Shown one piece after another: positions 19,510 to 34,679 of a DNA stretch of 64,000 nt. Location of the stretch: assembly GCF_023158935.1 (NCBI RefSeq), contig NZ_CP096120.1:496001-560000 (forward strand), in the 5' to 3' direction. The translations under genes and the position numbers were made by a program. The notes beneath the pieces are model-generated. The model had not been told where the DNA came from, searched no databases, and saw only the letters and a program-made list of their open reading frames with translations. This DNA comes from Acinetobacter portensis. GTDB lineage: Bacteria > Pseudomonadota > Gammaproteobacteria > Pseudomonadales > Moraxellaceae. Numbering within the stretch: the stretch's first letter is position 1; each line of letters starts with the position of its first letter.

Positions 19510-19902
19510 TTACCACAATTCAATAATTTTTTTCATCAGTTTTGCACGAAGTGGAGCAGTAGGGTTTCCTGCATTTCGATTGGTTTCATTTTCATAAAAT
19601 TTTTGCCAAGTTTGAATCATCGCTAACGTTACATTTTGAGTTTTTAATTTTTCCACATCATTTTTTGTAATGTTGTTTAAGCGATTTTCTGCCCCATCAG
19701 GACCAGTTCCCCAGCCAATTACGCCTTGTCCAAAGGAAGGGAGGCTTATGTTATTTGGTGTAGGTGGAATGTCTAATCGTTGAATATTTGGATTTACTAA
19801 AGATGTAATTTGCGGTCTAACTTTTTCTGAAACTGAAAGTTCTGCAAATACTGATGATGAAATGCAAATAAGTAGAGAGCTAATGATTGTAGTTTTAAAC
19901 AT
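19510..19902 (-). CDS. Secreted protein of unknown function with Fur-box-like promoter
   Basis: The 130-residue protein begins with a Sec signal peptide (MFKTTIISSLLICISSSVFA, cut likely after 20). The mature part has a proline-rich segment (IPPTPNNISLPSFGQG), a GWGTGPDGAENR motif, then an alpha-helical C-terminus. I do not firmly recognise it; it may belong to a small family of Acinetobacter secreted proteins (possibly DUF4951, from memory). The ATG at 19902 lacks a clear ribosome site. A Fur-like operator lies 20-37 bases upstream, suggesting iron-repressed expression. Confidence 0.7.
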   Translation of the reverse strand: MFKTTIISSLLICISSSVFAELSVSEKVRPQITSLVNPNIQRLDIPPTPNNISLPSFGQGVIGWGTGPDGAENRLNNITKNDVEKLKTQNVTLAMIQTWQKFYENETNRNAGNPTAPLRAKLMKKIIELW

Positions 19903-19918
19903 AATAAAAGGTATATCT

Positions 19919-19942
19919 ATAAATGATAATCATTATTATATA
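19919..19942 (-). promoter_or_regulatory. Fur-box-like operator overlapping a -10 element
   Basis: GATAATCATTATT at 19925-19937 matches 12 of 13 positions of the right part of the Fur consensus, and 15 of 19 overall. A TATAAT-like -10 on the minus strand overlaps its upstream edge (about 19937-19942). It also forms a near-perfect ATGATAATCAT palindrome. Confidence 0.6.
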
Positions 19943-19995
19943 TGGGGTAGGTATAAATTAAAACGTAAATATAGTTCTAAGTAGGCTTCTAAAAA

Positions 19996-20820
19996 TTAAT
20001 ATTCAACTAATACGCGGTGATTCATTAGAGGCATAGAATTGCGAATGAGTTGTTGCTCTACGAGATCAAAAGGAACTGTAATAAGCTGAGCGCCTTCGTT
20101 TTCTATGCTTGCAAGAACTTTTCCACGCGAGTTTGTTGCCGCCGTATGTCCCCAAGTTTGACGCTTTTCGCCGTGCCAACCTTGTTGAGCTGCGCCTAAA
20201 ACTTGACATTGGCTATCCATCGCACGTGCTTGCAATAAGAGTTGCCAGTGCATTTCGCCTGTTGTGTAAGTGAAAGCAGAAGGTGCGGTTAATATGTTTG
20301 CACCTTTATTACGAAGCGTTAAAGCAAGTTCAGGAAATCTAAGGTCATAACAAACCATTAAACCAATATTACCAAAAGGTGTTTTTGCCACAACAACCTC
20401 TGATCCTGGTTCAAAATGTTTAGATTCTTGATATCCACCAACAGCATCGCCAACTTGAACATCAAATAAATGAATTTTATCGTAACGAGCTTCAGTTTTT
20501 TCAGGGCTAATACATAAGCTAGATGTTCTCACTCGACCATCTGAAATTACGCTACCGTTTGGACGAAATGGGCATGGGAGAGTACCTGCAATAATCCAAA
20601 TTTGATATTGATGTGCTAAATCTTCAAGACGTTTTTGAATACTTAAAAACTGCTCGGCAGTATCTCGCTGTTTACCTGCGGCAAAACAAATAAAGTTTTC
20701 GGGAAATACGATGAGTTCTGCGCCATCTGCTTTACTTTGTTGAATTAATGATTCAACAACACTGAAGTTTGCTTCAATGTCGTTTTGGGAGTTCATTTGT
20801 ACAACGGAAAGTAAAGTCAT
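19996..20820 (-). CDS. Carbon-nitrogen hydrolase (Nit/omega-amidase-like)
   Basis: This 274-residue cytoplasmic amidase of the nitrilase superfamily has all three catalytic residues: Glu41 (ELIVFPEN), Lys115 (RYDKIHLFD) and Cys157 (MVCYDLRFPEL). The sequence around Lys and Cys resembles the Nit1/NitA group, which hydrolyses deaminated glutathione or omega-amides; that substrate is inferred. It begins 24 bases after gigB ends and may be co-transcribed with it. Confidence 0.88.
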   Translation of the reverse strand: MTLLSVVQMNSQNDIEANFSVVESLIQQSKADGAELIVFPENFICFAAGKQRDTAEQFLSIQKRLEDLAHQYQIWIIAGTLPCPFRPNGSVISDGRVRTSSLCISPEKTEARYDKIHLFDVQVGDAVGGYQESKHFEPGSEVVVAKTPFGNIGLMVCYDLRFPELALTLRNKGANILTAPSAFTYTTGEMHWQLLLQARAMDSQCQVLGAAQQGWHGEKRQTWGHTAATNSRGKVLASIENEGAQLITVPFDLVEQQLIRNSMPLMNHRVLVEY

Positions 20821-20844
20821 GGCAGGAGATACCTAAGAATGAGA

Positions 20845-21363
20845 TTAAACGTTTTGATTTGACGCTTGTTCTAGGTTGTCTTGTTCTTTCTGAAGCTGTT
20901 TAACCAAAGGCTCGAACATGTTTTCGTTGCTTTCGTTAAGCTCCATTAAAGTTTTGTGAGCATCTAATACTGTAGTGAGCATTGCACTATGAGTAATGTG
21001 TTCTTCCATTAATGCAAGCGTGCATACAGATGGATCACCGCAATAATTCAAAATAACAAAAACCTGACCTAAACCCATGCTGTTTGCTAGTGTTGTAATA
21101 TCTGGATTTGTAGAGAGCATGACAGCTTGAATTTGGTGAACTTGCTTAAGTTTTAAACCTAATTTTGCTAAAATACCCAAAACTGTACTATCTATAAACG
21201 TTGTTTGCGTCATATCTACGATAGCGCCAACAACGTTTTGTTGCTGTTCAATTTTACTAAGAAGTTTGTCTAAACTGATGCAAGATTGGGCACGCACTTC
21301 GCCAATAAGCTTAAATATATGCGTACCATTCAAGCTTGCGTATTCAACATGACCTGTTGACAT
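20845..21363 (-). CDS. gigB: STAS-domain anti-anti-sigma-like protein (GigB-like)
   Basis: The first 105 residues form a STAS domain of the SpoIIAA/RsbV type, with the phosphorylatable serine in FIDSTVLGILAKLG (about residues 57-70). A C-terminal helical extension (about 110-172) ends in a Glu/Gln-rich tail. It follows a SpoIIE-type phosphatase, the natural partner that would dephosphorylate the serine. This pair matches the GigA/GigB stress module reported in A. baumannii, where GigB links to the nitrogen PTS protein NPr and to resistance and stress programmes. The gene name is assigned by domain and arrangement, from memory. Confidence 0.8.
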   Translation of the reverse strand: MSTGHVEYASLNGTHIFKLIGEVRAQSCISLDKLLSKIEQQQNVVGAIVDMTQTTFIDSTVLGILAKLGLKLKQVHQIQAVMLSTNPDITTLANSMGLGQVFVILNYCGDPSVCTLALMEEHITHSAMLTTVLDAHKTLMELNESNENMFEPLVKQLQKEQDNLEQASNQNV

Positions 21364-21475
21364 ATAAATGCCATTTGCAGAAAAGGATAGAAAATTATCC
21401 CATAGCCAATCTGTAGACTCAAGTATTAAACAGTCGTATATAACAAAGTTGAATTATAAGTTGTTGAAAATAATA

Positions 21476-22444
21476 TTAATTTATTCGCTTTAAACTCAGA
21501 ATAGCAATATCGTCGGCAACATGCTCAGGTGCTTGAAATGATTGATTTTTTAAATGATAGACTAACTGTTCGAATTGTTCGCTTAGTCCACCATCAAAAG
21601 GCTCAAGTGCGCCATCTGAACAAATAATGAATCGAGCTTGTTTGTTTAATGTACATTCAAACTCTTCCACTTCAAGGTCTGCTGTTAAACCTAATGGAAA
21701 GCTACTGGTATTTAAAACTTTAGGCGCTTGGTTTGGTTCAAAAATAATAGCAGGTGGATAATGTCCTGCACTAGACCAGCGAAGGGAATGTGTTTCTAAA
21801 TTCAAAACACCACTAATCATGGTGATATGCTTTTCAATATTTTCTTGAACAAGCATGCCATTTAATTTTTTAATTAATTCTCTTGGAGATTTTGAACGAC
21901 CATGAAATGCCGCCATCCAAGAGGTTAATAAGCTACTTGTTACGCCATGTCCAGAAACGTCCGCTAAGTAAAACATCAGTTCTTTATCACTGATTTTCCA
22001 ATAATCAAACCAATCGCCAGATAAATAAGCTGAAGGTTTAAATAAGGTTTCAACTTTATAGTTAGTTAATTCAATAGGATTTGGCAGTAAACGTTTTTGT
22101 AATTCTGCTGCTGAAGGTAAGTCGCGGCTATCTTGATTACGTTTATATTGCGCATCAATTTTAGAAAGCGCTTTATGTGGATTGCTTGGTAAGTTATTCC
22201 ATAACCATCCTGCTAAAGCACCTATTTCCCAAGCTTGTGCTAATGCAATACCTTCGGAATCAAAAGCTAAAACAATGGTTGGTAAAGACCATTTATGTGT
22301 TAAATAATCTTGTACATCGGCAATTGCTATAATAGTTGGATCATACAAATCAATATCTTCTATACGAATCATTTGCACACTCGGAAGCGTCTCAAGTACG
22401 TAATCTAATTGAGGGATGTCACGGGTGGGTTGAATGAAATACAT
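21476..22444 (-). CDS. gigA: SpoIIE-type protein phosphatase (GigA-like)
   Basis: The 322-residue protein has a degenerate receiver-like N-terminus (1-100) and a linker, then a PP2C/SpoIIE phosphatase domain with metal-binding motifs GDWFDYW (about 143-149), YLADVSGHG (about 159-167), SAGHYPP, SDGALE and DDIAILSL at the end. It would dephosphorylate the STAS partner encoded 112 bases downstream. Architecture and neighbour match GigA of A. baumannii, required for growth in a Galleria model and for antibiotic and stress tolerance. The receiver-like part lacks a clear full phospho-acceptor set by eye. Confidence 0.82.
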   Translation of the reverse strand: MYFIQPTRDIPQLDYVLETLPSVQMIRIEDIDLYDPTIIAIADVQDYLTHKWSLPTIVLAFDSEGIALAQAWEIGALAGWLWNNLPSNPHKALSKIDAQYKRNQDSRDLPSAAELQKRLLPNPIELTNYKVETLFKPSAYLSGDWFDYWKISDKELMFYLADVSGHGVTSSLLTSWMAAFHGRSKSPRELIKKLNGMLVQENIEKHITMISGVLNLETHSLRWSSAGHYPPAIIFEPNQAPKVLNTSSFPLGLTADLEVEEFECTLNKQARFIICSDGALEPFDGGLSEQFEQLVYHLKNQSFQAPEHVADDIAILSLKRIN

Positions 22445-22546
22445 ATAAAGTGCGTATTAGCCAATGATTGAAAAGATAAAAGTACTATAACAATAAGATG
22501 GAGAATTACTAGAGATTGTTAATAATCTCCATCATGATTGATTTAG

Positions 22547-23425
22547 TTATTGGTTATTTGATGAATCATCTAGATCATCTTCAGGAACATCATCAATAAA
22601 GCTAACACCACCAGCATCTAAGCCTTTTTTCTCTGCAATAACAAAGTTCTTACGCTGTAAATAAATATCTCGCATTGCGGAATATTTATCACCTTGTAAA
22701 ACACTTTCTAAATCGAGGAGTTGTGAACGAGCATCTACAGCACGTAATGTTTGATCTGCCCAATAAGCGCTGTTTTTATCTAAATAGTTTTGTGGGCGAC
22801 CAAAAGCATCGACAGCTAAGCCAAAACCATCACGAATAGTGCTTGGACCAAAAATAGGTAAAACAACATAAGGACCAGATGAAACACCGTAATAACCTAA
22901 GGTTGTACCAAAGCTTTCATTCTCGTTATCTAATCCTATTCTACGAGCTGGATCGGCAAGACCTAAAGTGGTAATCGTATTAAAAGTAAAACGACCTAAA
23001 GTTTTTAGTGCACGTAAGGGACGACCTTGAATAGTTTGATTTACTGCATTCCAAGGTTCACCTAAATTCGAACGGAACTGTTGGTGAGATCCGCGAACTT
23101 CGCTTGGAATTTTAGTTTGATATTGAACAGCAATAGGACGAACAATAGTTCTATCAATTACATCATTAAATGCAAATACTTTACGGTTTAGTGGTTGAAG
23201 AGGATCTTTTACTTCATCAGGTTGTGCCGCATTTGCATCAACTTTAAAATTTTTCGCTTTTATATTTTTTAAATCTTTAATTGAACTTGATGTAGGAGAG
23301 AGTTCGTCTTTATTTATAGCTTGGGTTTCACTAGCTGTATTTATATTGCTATCCGATGCATGGCTAAGGCCTGAAAATAAACCAATTGAGCACAGGGCTA
23401 ACCAAATAATTTTTTTATCTTGCAT
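22547..23425 (-). CDS. mlaA: MlaA/VacJ phospholipid-transport outer-membrane protein
   Basis: MlaA removes misplaced phospholipids from the outer leaflet of the outer membrane and passes them to the Mla shuttle. The 292-residue product has the family signatures DPLQPLNRKVFAFND (about 75-89), NLGEPWNAVNQ and TLGLADPARRIGL, plus GVSSGPYVVLPIFGPSTIRDG. The signal region (LALCSIGLFSGLSHA) lacks a standard lipobox; it looks like an ordinary signal-peptidase I site, which is odd for this family. A polar linker of about 50 residues precedes the domain, and the C-terminus is acidic. Confidence 0.93.
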   Translation of the reverse strand: MQDKKIIWLALCSIGLFSGLSHASDSNINTASETQAINKDELSPTSSSIKDLKNIKAKNFKVDANAAQPDEVKDPLQPLNRKVFAFNDVIDRTIVRPIAVQYQTKIPSEVRGSHQQFRSNLGEPWNAVNQTIQGRPLRALKTLGRFTFNTITTLGLADPARRIGLDNENESFGTTLGYYGVSSGPYVVLPIFGPSTIRDGFGLAVDAFGRPQNYLDKNSAYWADQTLRAVDARSQLLDLESVLQGDKYSAMRDIYLQRKNFVIAEKKGLDAGGVSFIDDVPEDDLDDSSNNQ

Positions 23426-23592
23426 AAGTAATTCCAGTGCTTTCTATATAAAAAGCAAATGAAGAAAATAGTAAAAACAATAATAACAGTATTTTTGATG
23501 TTCGTAATGCTTTCAAAATAAGCAAATACAATAAAAAAAGCATCACTTTGATTAAAAAAAAAACAGACAGTGCTTTTTGTTTAAAAAGGGGG
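23426..23592. other. AT-rich region between mlaA and the rrn promoter
   Basis: No convincing gene lies here. Runs of A and T around 23510-23570 may serve as upstream activating DNA for the rrn promoters. A hydrophobic minus-strand open frame at 23415-23630 overlaps the mlaA start in another frame and crosses a likely promoter; I do not count it as a gene. Confidence 0.4.
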
Positions 23593-23620
23593 TTGTATTG
23601 GATTGTGAATGCTGTAGAAT
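23593..23620 (+). promoter_or_regulatory. Candidate rrn promoter P1
   Basis: TTGTAT (23593-23598), 16-base spacer, TAGAAT (23615-23620). Confidence 0.45.
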
Positions 23621-23732
23621 GCACATCCATCGGCGGTGATGAAGATTAAAACTTTTTGATAAACAGTAACTTAGCACAAAGTGTTGAGATTAGGTTTTGA
23701 AAAGAAAGTTTAAAAATAATTTGAATTACTGA

Positions 23733-23760
23733 TTGACTTTCTGAAAAGAAAGCGTAATAT
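23733..23760 (+). promoter_or_regulatory. rrn promoter P2
   Basis: TTGACT (23733-23738), 16-base spacer, TAATAT (23755-23760), then a GC-rich AGCCGACC discriminator, the pattern expected of growth-rate-controlled rRNA promoters. An A/T-rich tract upstream resembles an UP element. Confidence 0.7.
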
Positions 23761-23810
23761 AGCCGACCTAGCTTGCTGGTGACGAACCAACAAGAAGATC
23801 ATTAAGAGAT

Positions 23811-23834
23811 TATGAAGAACAACTTGTGTGGATT
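23811..23834 (+). other. 16S processing stem, 5' arm
   Basis: This arm is complementary to 25525-25549 across 24 bases with one bulged base, bracketing the 16S gene. It is the expected RNase III substrate. Confidence 0.8.
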
Positions 23835-23964
23835 TTTACTGATTGATCAATCGAAATTATTTTCATTGATTTGAAGGTAGAAATTACTCGAAGTTTATTT
23901 GAGAAATATTTGTCAGAAAATTGATGAGCCAAGATTGGTACCCTTTAAAGGTACTACTGATTTT

Positions 23965-25501
<1,537 letters not shown>

Positions 25502-25524
25502 ACGAAAGATTGACGATTGGTAAG

Positions 25525-25549
25525 AATCCACAACAAGTTGTTCTTCATA
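25525..25549 (+). other. 16S processing stem, 3' arm
   Basis: This is the partner of 23811-23834. Confidence 0.78.
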
Positions 25550-25561
25550 CGATGTACCTGA

Positions 25562-25638
<77 letters not shown>

Positions 25639-25706
25639 CTACTGACGAAGCAATTAATTGCAGAGTAAGACAGAGAATCAGAGACATTGAATCTATATGA
25701 TAAGCT

Positions 25707-25782
25707 GGGGACTTAGCTTAGTTGGTAGAGCGCCTGCTTTGCACGCAGGAGGTCAGGAGTTCGACTCTCCTAGTCTCCACCA
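25707..25782 (+). tRNA. alaT: tRNA-Ala (TGC)
   Basis: A 76-base cloverleaf: acceptor GGGGACT pairs with AGTCTCC (one wobble), anticodon TGC at 25740-25742, T-loop GTTCGAC, CCA encoded. Confidence 0.97.
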
Positions 25783-26156
25783 TATATCGTTTACGATATA
25801 TAAGCTGAGAGATTATAGAATTTAGTAAATTAAACGATAGAGTTTAAGTTTATTAAGTTCTGTGATTTATCACAGTTTCTAGACCTGACGAAGGCTAGAA
25901 AAATCATTAACAGAATATATTTGAGTTGAAATAATTTGTTCATAACTCATCAAACTTAAAAACGAAGAAGCAATTCTGAGTTTACGAGAATGATGATTTA
26001 CTAGCGATTAAACTGAATCAAGCGTTTTGGTATATGAATCTAATTGAAGCTGTACAGTGCTTAAGTGCACAGACGCCAACTGTATGATTGACTAACTTGT
26101 TAGTTGATCTGTTGCTAATCCTACTTGTAGGGATTAACGACTGTTTGGGGTTGTAT
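25783..26156 (+). other. tRNA-Ala to 23S spacer
   Basis: This 374-base transcribed spacer has no gene. It holds local inverted repeats (for example CTCTAT-type arms near 25790-25840) and ends in the 5' arm of the 23S processing stem. Confidence 0.6.

Positions 26157-26163
<7 letters not shown>
26141..26163 (+). other. 23S processing stem, 5' arm
   Basis: CTGTTTGGGG..AGTCAAG is complementary to 29043-29066 across about 23 bases with one bulge, bracketing the 23S gene. Confidence 0.8.
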
Positions 26164-29042
<2,879 letters not shown>

Positions 29043-29050
<8 letters not shown>

Positions 29051-29066
29051 TACAACACCCAAACAG
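29043..29066 (+). other. 23S processing stem, 3' arm
   Basis: This is the partner of 26141-26163. Confidence 0.78.
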
Positions 29067-29237
29067 TTGTTGTATAAAGCTCAATTGATTCGATATTAAG
29101 CAAAATAGCTTGATTCAGAAGAAAGTTAGTAAGACAATGTTCAACTCAGATATACCTGTTAATGTATTCTATTTGGTACGAAGTAAGGCATACATCAAAT
29201 GATGTAAATAAGACCCGAACAAGTCCATAAACAGTTG

Positions 29238-29353
29238 TGCTGGCGACAATAGCAAGAGTGAACCACCTGATCCCTTCCCGAACTCAGAAGTGAAACCTCT
29301 TTGCGCTGATGGTAGTGTGGGGTTACCCATGTGAGAGTAAGTCATCGCCAGCT
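29238..29353 (+). rRNA. rrf: 5S ribosomal RNA
   Basis: About 116 bases. Terminal helix GCTGGCGA (29239-29246) pairs with TCGCCAGC (29345-29352). Internal blocks CCACCTGATCCCTTCCCGAACTC and GAGAGTAAGTCATCG are typical of gammaproteobacterial 5S. Confidence 0.95.
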
Positions 29354-29363
29354 CATTAATTCT

Positions 29364-29396
29364 AAAAACCCCCTCCAATACGGAGGGGGTTTTTTT
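29364..29396 (+). terminator. rrn operon terminator
   Basis: CCCCCTCC (29369-29376), loop AATAC, GGAGGGGG (29382-29389), T7. Confidence 0.93.
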
Positions 29397-29549
29397 ATGT
29401 GGGGAAATAAATAATAAATAGTAAATAAAAGAGGGAAAATGGTTTATTATTCATCTAATTTGTATAAAAAATATTAAAAACGTGATATAAAAATTTAAAG
29501 CGGCATAGATATTGCATTAAACGAACGCAATAAAAAGAGAAAGGGTTTT

Positions 29550-31007
29550 ATGAAGTTATCGGTTGGGATTAAAGTTGCAAACTCGTTGTCATTAACACCT
29601 CAATTGCAGCAAGCAATTCGATTACTTCAATTATCAAGTTTGGAGTTAGAACAAGAAATACAATTACAGCTCGACAGTAATCCTTTATTAGAAAAAATTG
29701 AAGAACAAGAAAGTAATATTGAAAGTTTAGAGCATATAGAAGCTCAAGAAAGAGAAGATAAAGATTTAACCAATGAATTAAATGCAGACTTTTTACCTGA
29801 TGATCTTCCCGTAGATACAGACTGGGATGATGTATACACACATCAGCCAACAAGTTTAGGTTCGATGGAATATGAAGAGCGCGAGGATAATCGTCAGGGA
29901 TATTTGACTTTGCAAGAACATATGCAGGAGCAAGTAAATCTATTACATTTTTCTTTGGTGGATAAATTAATTGCGCATTGCATTATTGATTCGCTTGATG
30001 AAAAGGGTTTTTTAGATTGTGTAATTTCAGAGATTACAACGTCTGTTCAGCATCTTTTAGAATCGATGGATTATGATGATGAAGTTGAGGATGATGAAGT
30101 TCTTGCTGTATTAAAATTAATTCAGCGGTTAGATCCAATTGGTATTGGTTCTAGAAATTTAGCAGAATGCCTATTACTACAATTAGAAAGCTTACCAACA
30201 AATACGCTTTATAAAAATGAGGCGATTATGTTGCTTAATCATTATGAATTCTTGATTTCAAATGAATTATCTAAACTTGTAAAACAAACAGGAATGAATA
30301 CAGATCAATTAAAATCTGCTATTGCATTGTTAAAAAGCTTAAAAGCTTATCCTGGCGCAGATTTTGAAAATAAAAATTTAGATTATCAGGTTCCTGATGT
30401 TGTTGTATTAAAGAAGGATGATCGTTGGTTAGTACAATTAAACCCTGATATTCTTCCAAAACTAAGAGTAAATCCTTTTTATGCGGGAATGATTCGTAGA
30501 GCAGACCAGAGTGATGATAATCAATATTTAAGAAATCAGATGCTTGAAGCTAAGAATTTTATTAAAAGCGTAGATGAAAGACACAAAACTTTATTAAAAG
30601 TTGCGACTTGTATTGTTGAACATCAAAGAAGTTTTTTTGAAATTGGTGCTGAGGGAATGAAGCCTTTAGTTTTACGAGAAATTGCAGAAGAAGTTGAATT
30701 ACATGAATCGACAATTTCACGCGTAACAACCAATAAATATATGCTGACACCGCGCGGTTTATTTGAATTGAAATACTTTTTTTCAAGTCATGTTGGAACG
30801 ACATCGGGTGGAGAAGCATCTTCAATTGCGATTCGAGCAAAAATCAAAAAAATTATTTCAGAGGAAAATGTACGTAAGCCATTGTCTGATAATGTGATTG
30901 CGAATATGTTAAAAGAAGATGGTATTGATGTTGCTCGACGTACTGTTGCGAAATATAGAGAATCGTTACATATTCCCTCATCTTCTGAAAGAAAAGTCTT
31001 GATCTGA
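29550..31007 (+). CDS. rpoN: RNA polymerase sigma-54 factor
   Basis: Sigma-54 directs transcription from -24/-12 promoters together with enhancer-binding proteins. The 485 residues show the Gln/Leu-rich region I (LTPQLQQAIRLLQLSSLELEQEIQ, about 16-39), an acidic region II (about 60-110), the core-binding domain, and the C-terminal RpoN box (ARRTVAKYRE) just before the end. AGAGAAAGGG precedes the ATG. It follows the rrn terminator rather than lptB, but hpf is still downstream as in other gammaproteobacteria. Confidence 0.97.
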   Translation: MKLSVGIKVANSLSLTPQLQQAIRLLQLSSLELEQEIQLQLDSNPLLEKIEEQESNIESLEHIEAQEREDKDLTNELNADFLPDDLPVDTDWDDVYTHQPTSLGSMEYEEREDNRQGYLTLQEHMQEQVNLLHFSLVDKLIAHCIIDSLDEKGFLDCVISEITTSVQHLLESMDYDDEVEDDEVLAVLKLIQRLDPIGIGSRNLAECLLLQLESLPTNTLYKNEAIMLLNHYEFLISNELSKLVKQTGMNTDQLKSAIALLKSLKAYPGADFENKNLDYQVPDVVVLKKDDRWLVQLNPDILPKLRVNPFYAGMIRRADQSDDNQYLRNQMLEAKNFIKSVDERHKTLLKVATCIVEHQRSFFEIGAEGMKPLVLREIAEEVELHESTISRVTTNKYMLTPRGLFELKYFFSSHVGTTSGGEASSIAIRAKIKKIISEENVRKPLSDNVIANMLKEDGIDVARRTVAKYRESLHIPSSSERKVLI

Positions 31008-31028
31008 AATTTAAAATCTGATTATTCT

Positions 31029-31066
31029 AGAGGCTCATTATGACATCATGATGAACCTCTTTTTAT
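31029..31066 (+). terminator. Terminator after rpoN
   Basis: AGAGGCTCAT (31029-31038) pairs with ATGAACCTCT (31051-31060), one mismatch, followed by TTTTATTT. It suggests hpf also has its own promoter. Confidence 0.7.
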
Positions 31067-31179
31067 TTAAGGAATTGTTAAAATGATTTAATTGTATTTG
31101 TGAGAACTTTTATTCTTTCGCTCAATTGAATCGTCTTAACTATGACTTTTCGACTCCTAAAAAGGTGAGGGATAGAACT

Positions 31180-31512
31180 ATGCAAATTATAATTCGTGGT
31201 CATCATTTAACTATCACCCCAGCAATAGAAGAAGATATTCGTTGTAAATTCAATGATATGACAAAGCATCTAGATCAAGTTAATAGTATGCAAGTAAAGC
31301 TATCTAAAGATCATCAAGTGGATAAGCATTCAAAGGGCGGTAGTTTAAATCATATTGCAGAAGCAATTGTTCGTTTGCCAGGTATTGAGTTATTTGCTCA
31401 AGCAAGTGCCGATGATATGTATACATCTATCAAGAAAATGACGGAAAAATTAAAGCGTCAACTTGAAAAACATCGCAAAATGCAACTGACATATCAACCA
31501 TTAATTGTATAG
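31180..31512 (+). CDS. hpf: Ribosome hibernation promoting factor (short HPF/RaiA family)
   Basis: HPF binds the 30S decoding centre and helps form inactive 100S ribosomes in stationary phase. The 110-residue product starts MQIIIRGHHLTITPAIEE and has the beta-alpha-beta-beta-beta-alpha fold with VDKHSKGGSLNHIAEAIVRLPG and the helix DDMYTSIKKMTEKLKRQLEKHR. The ATG at 31180 was chosen because GAGGGA lies 8 bases before it; the open frame extends 18 codons further without homology. It is of the short form, lacking the long C-terminal domain. Confidence 0.92.
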   Translation: MQIIIRGHHLTITPAIEEDIRCKFNDMTKHLDQVNSMQVKLSKDHQVDKHSKGGSLNHIAEAIVRLPGIELFAQASADDMYTSIKKMTEKLKRQLEKHRKMQLTYQPLIV

Positions 31513-31527
31513 TTTAATGTTTAAACT

Positions 31528-31557
31528 AAAAGAGGTTTTAAATAACCTCTTTTTTTA
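31528..31557 (+). terminator. Terminator after hpf
   Basis: AGAGGTT (31531-31537), loop TTAAAT, AACCTCT (31544-31550), T7. Confidence 0.88.
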
Positions 31558-31649
31558 TTGGTATAATGCAACTGACAGATGAATTATTTTTTGTATTTAT
31601 AGTAAAATGGCAGGTTTTTACACCGTCGGTCCTATAAGAGGTCTTTGTG

Positions 31650-33860
<2,211 letters not shown>

Positions 33861-33877
33861 GTTTTAAACTTATTTAA

Positions 33878-33905
33878 AGAACCGCCTGAAAGGGCGGTTT
33901 TTTTA
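33878..33905 (+). terminator. Terminator after hisG
   Basis: AACCGCC (33880-33886), loop TGAAAG, GGCGGTT (33893-33899), T6. Confidence 0.9.
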
Positions 33906-33911
33906 TGTGTA

Positions 33912-34679
33912 TTAGTTTAAGGGTTTTATTATTTCAAAACTTATATGAGATGTATCGGCTTTATAAACTTTAAATACAGCACTTTTATACGAATATGTCT
34001 CATTAGGTCTGTAATCTAAATACACATCTTGTGTGAATGATGGCTTTATGTATCCACTATTTGTAAATTCATTATAAGTAAATCGTATTTGTCCACGTGA
34101 AACTCCAGCATACGTGACGGTAGCCGTTGGACTTTTAGAATTATAACCATTATTTAAAGATTGAATTTTAGTGTCTTTTATTCCTTTAATTGGTGTGGAT
34201 AAATTTTTAGTGTATACAATGGGGCGGTTAAGTTGCTGCAACTGCCAATTCCAAAAAAACTTAGTAGCTTCTAAAGAGTTTGTTGGTATAAATAAACCAC
34301 CTATAGTGGTAGGTGTGCCTTGAGCGGTTTCAATGAAAGTGTTTGATTTAAAATATGAGCCATCATTTGTTTTATTAAATAGAATATATTCACCTGGTTT
34401 AATATAAAAGGTAAAAGTCTTTAATTTATGTTTTACATTAATAGTCTGAAACTCATTAATTATAAAAATCTCTTGTTTGACTCTTGAAGCTTCCTTTGAA
34501 TATTCACCTGCAGTAAACATTACCTCACCGACAGCGGCTGTATTTTTTTGTTTTAAAGGAAGAAAGTTACCAGATATTCTTTCAGGACTATAATTTTTTG
34601 CAAAGTTCATTGTTGTAATATCAGTTGTACAGCCAACTATTAAGAATGCTAGTGAAATAAAAACTGATCTTTTAAACAT
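33912..34679 (-). CDS. Lipoprotein of unknown function between hisG and hisD
   Basis: The 255-residue protein starts MFKRSVFISLAFLIVGC, a lipoprotein signal with Cys17 as the lipid site. The mature part is rich in beta-strand-like, Asn/Thr/Tyr-rich segments (TFTFYIKPGEYILFNK; ITFTYNEF-like stretches). I do not recognise a family. I chose the ATG at 34679 because the ATG six codons further up would put charged and hydrophobic residues ahead of the signal. The gene is AT-rich and lies opposite to the murA-hisG-hisD-hisC direction, behind the hisG terminator, so it looks inserted into an otherwise conserved cluster. Confidence 0.75.
   Translation of the reverse strand: MFKRSVFISLAFLIVGCTTDITTMNFAKNYSPERISGNFLPLKQKNTAAVGEVMFTAGEYSKEASRVKQEIFIINEFQTINVKHKLKTFTFYIKPGEYILFNKTNDGSYFKSNTFIETAQGTPTTIGGLFIPTNSLEATKFFWNWQLQQLNRPIVYTKNLSTPIKGIKDTKIQSLNNGYNSKSPTATVTYAGVSRGQIRFTYNEFTNSGYIKPSFTQDVYLDYRPNETYSYKSAVFKVYKADTSHISFEIIKPLN

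Noticed and set aside
23415..23630. Hydrophobic 71-residue open frame beside mlaA
   Set aside because: It overlaps the mlaA start in a different frame, covers a likely rrn promoter, and resembles no family; it arises from A/T-rich DNA.
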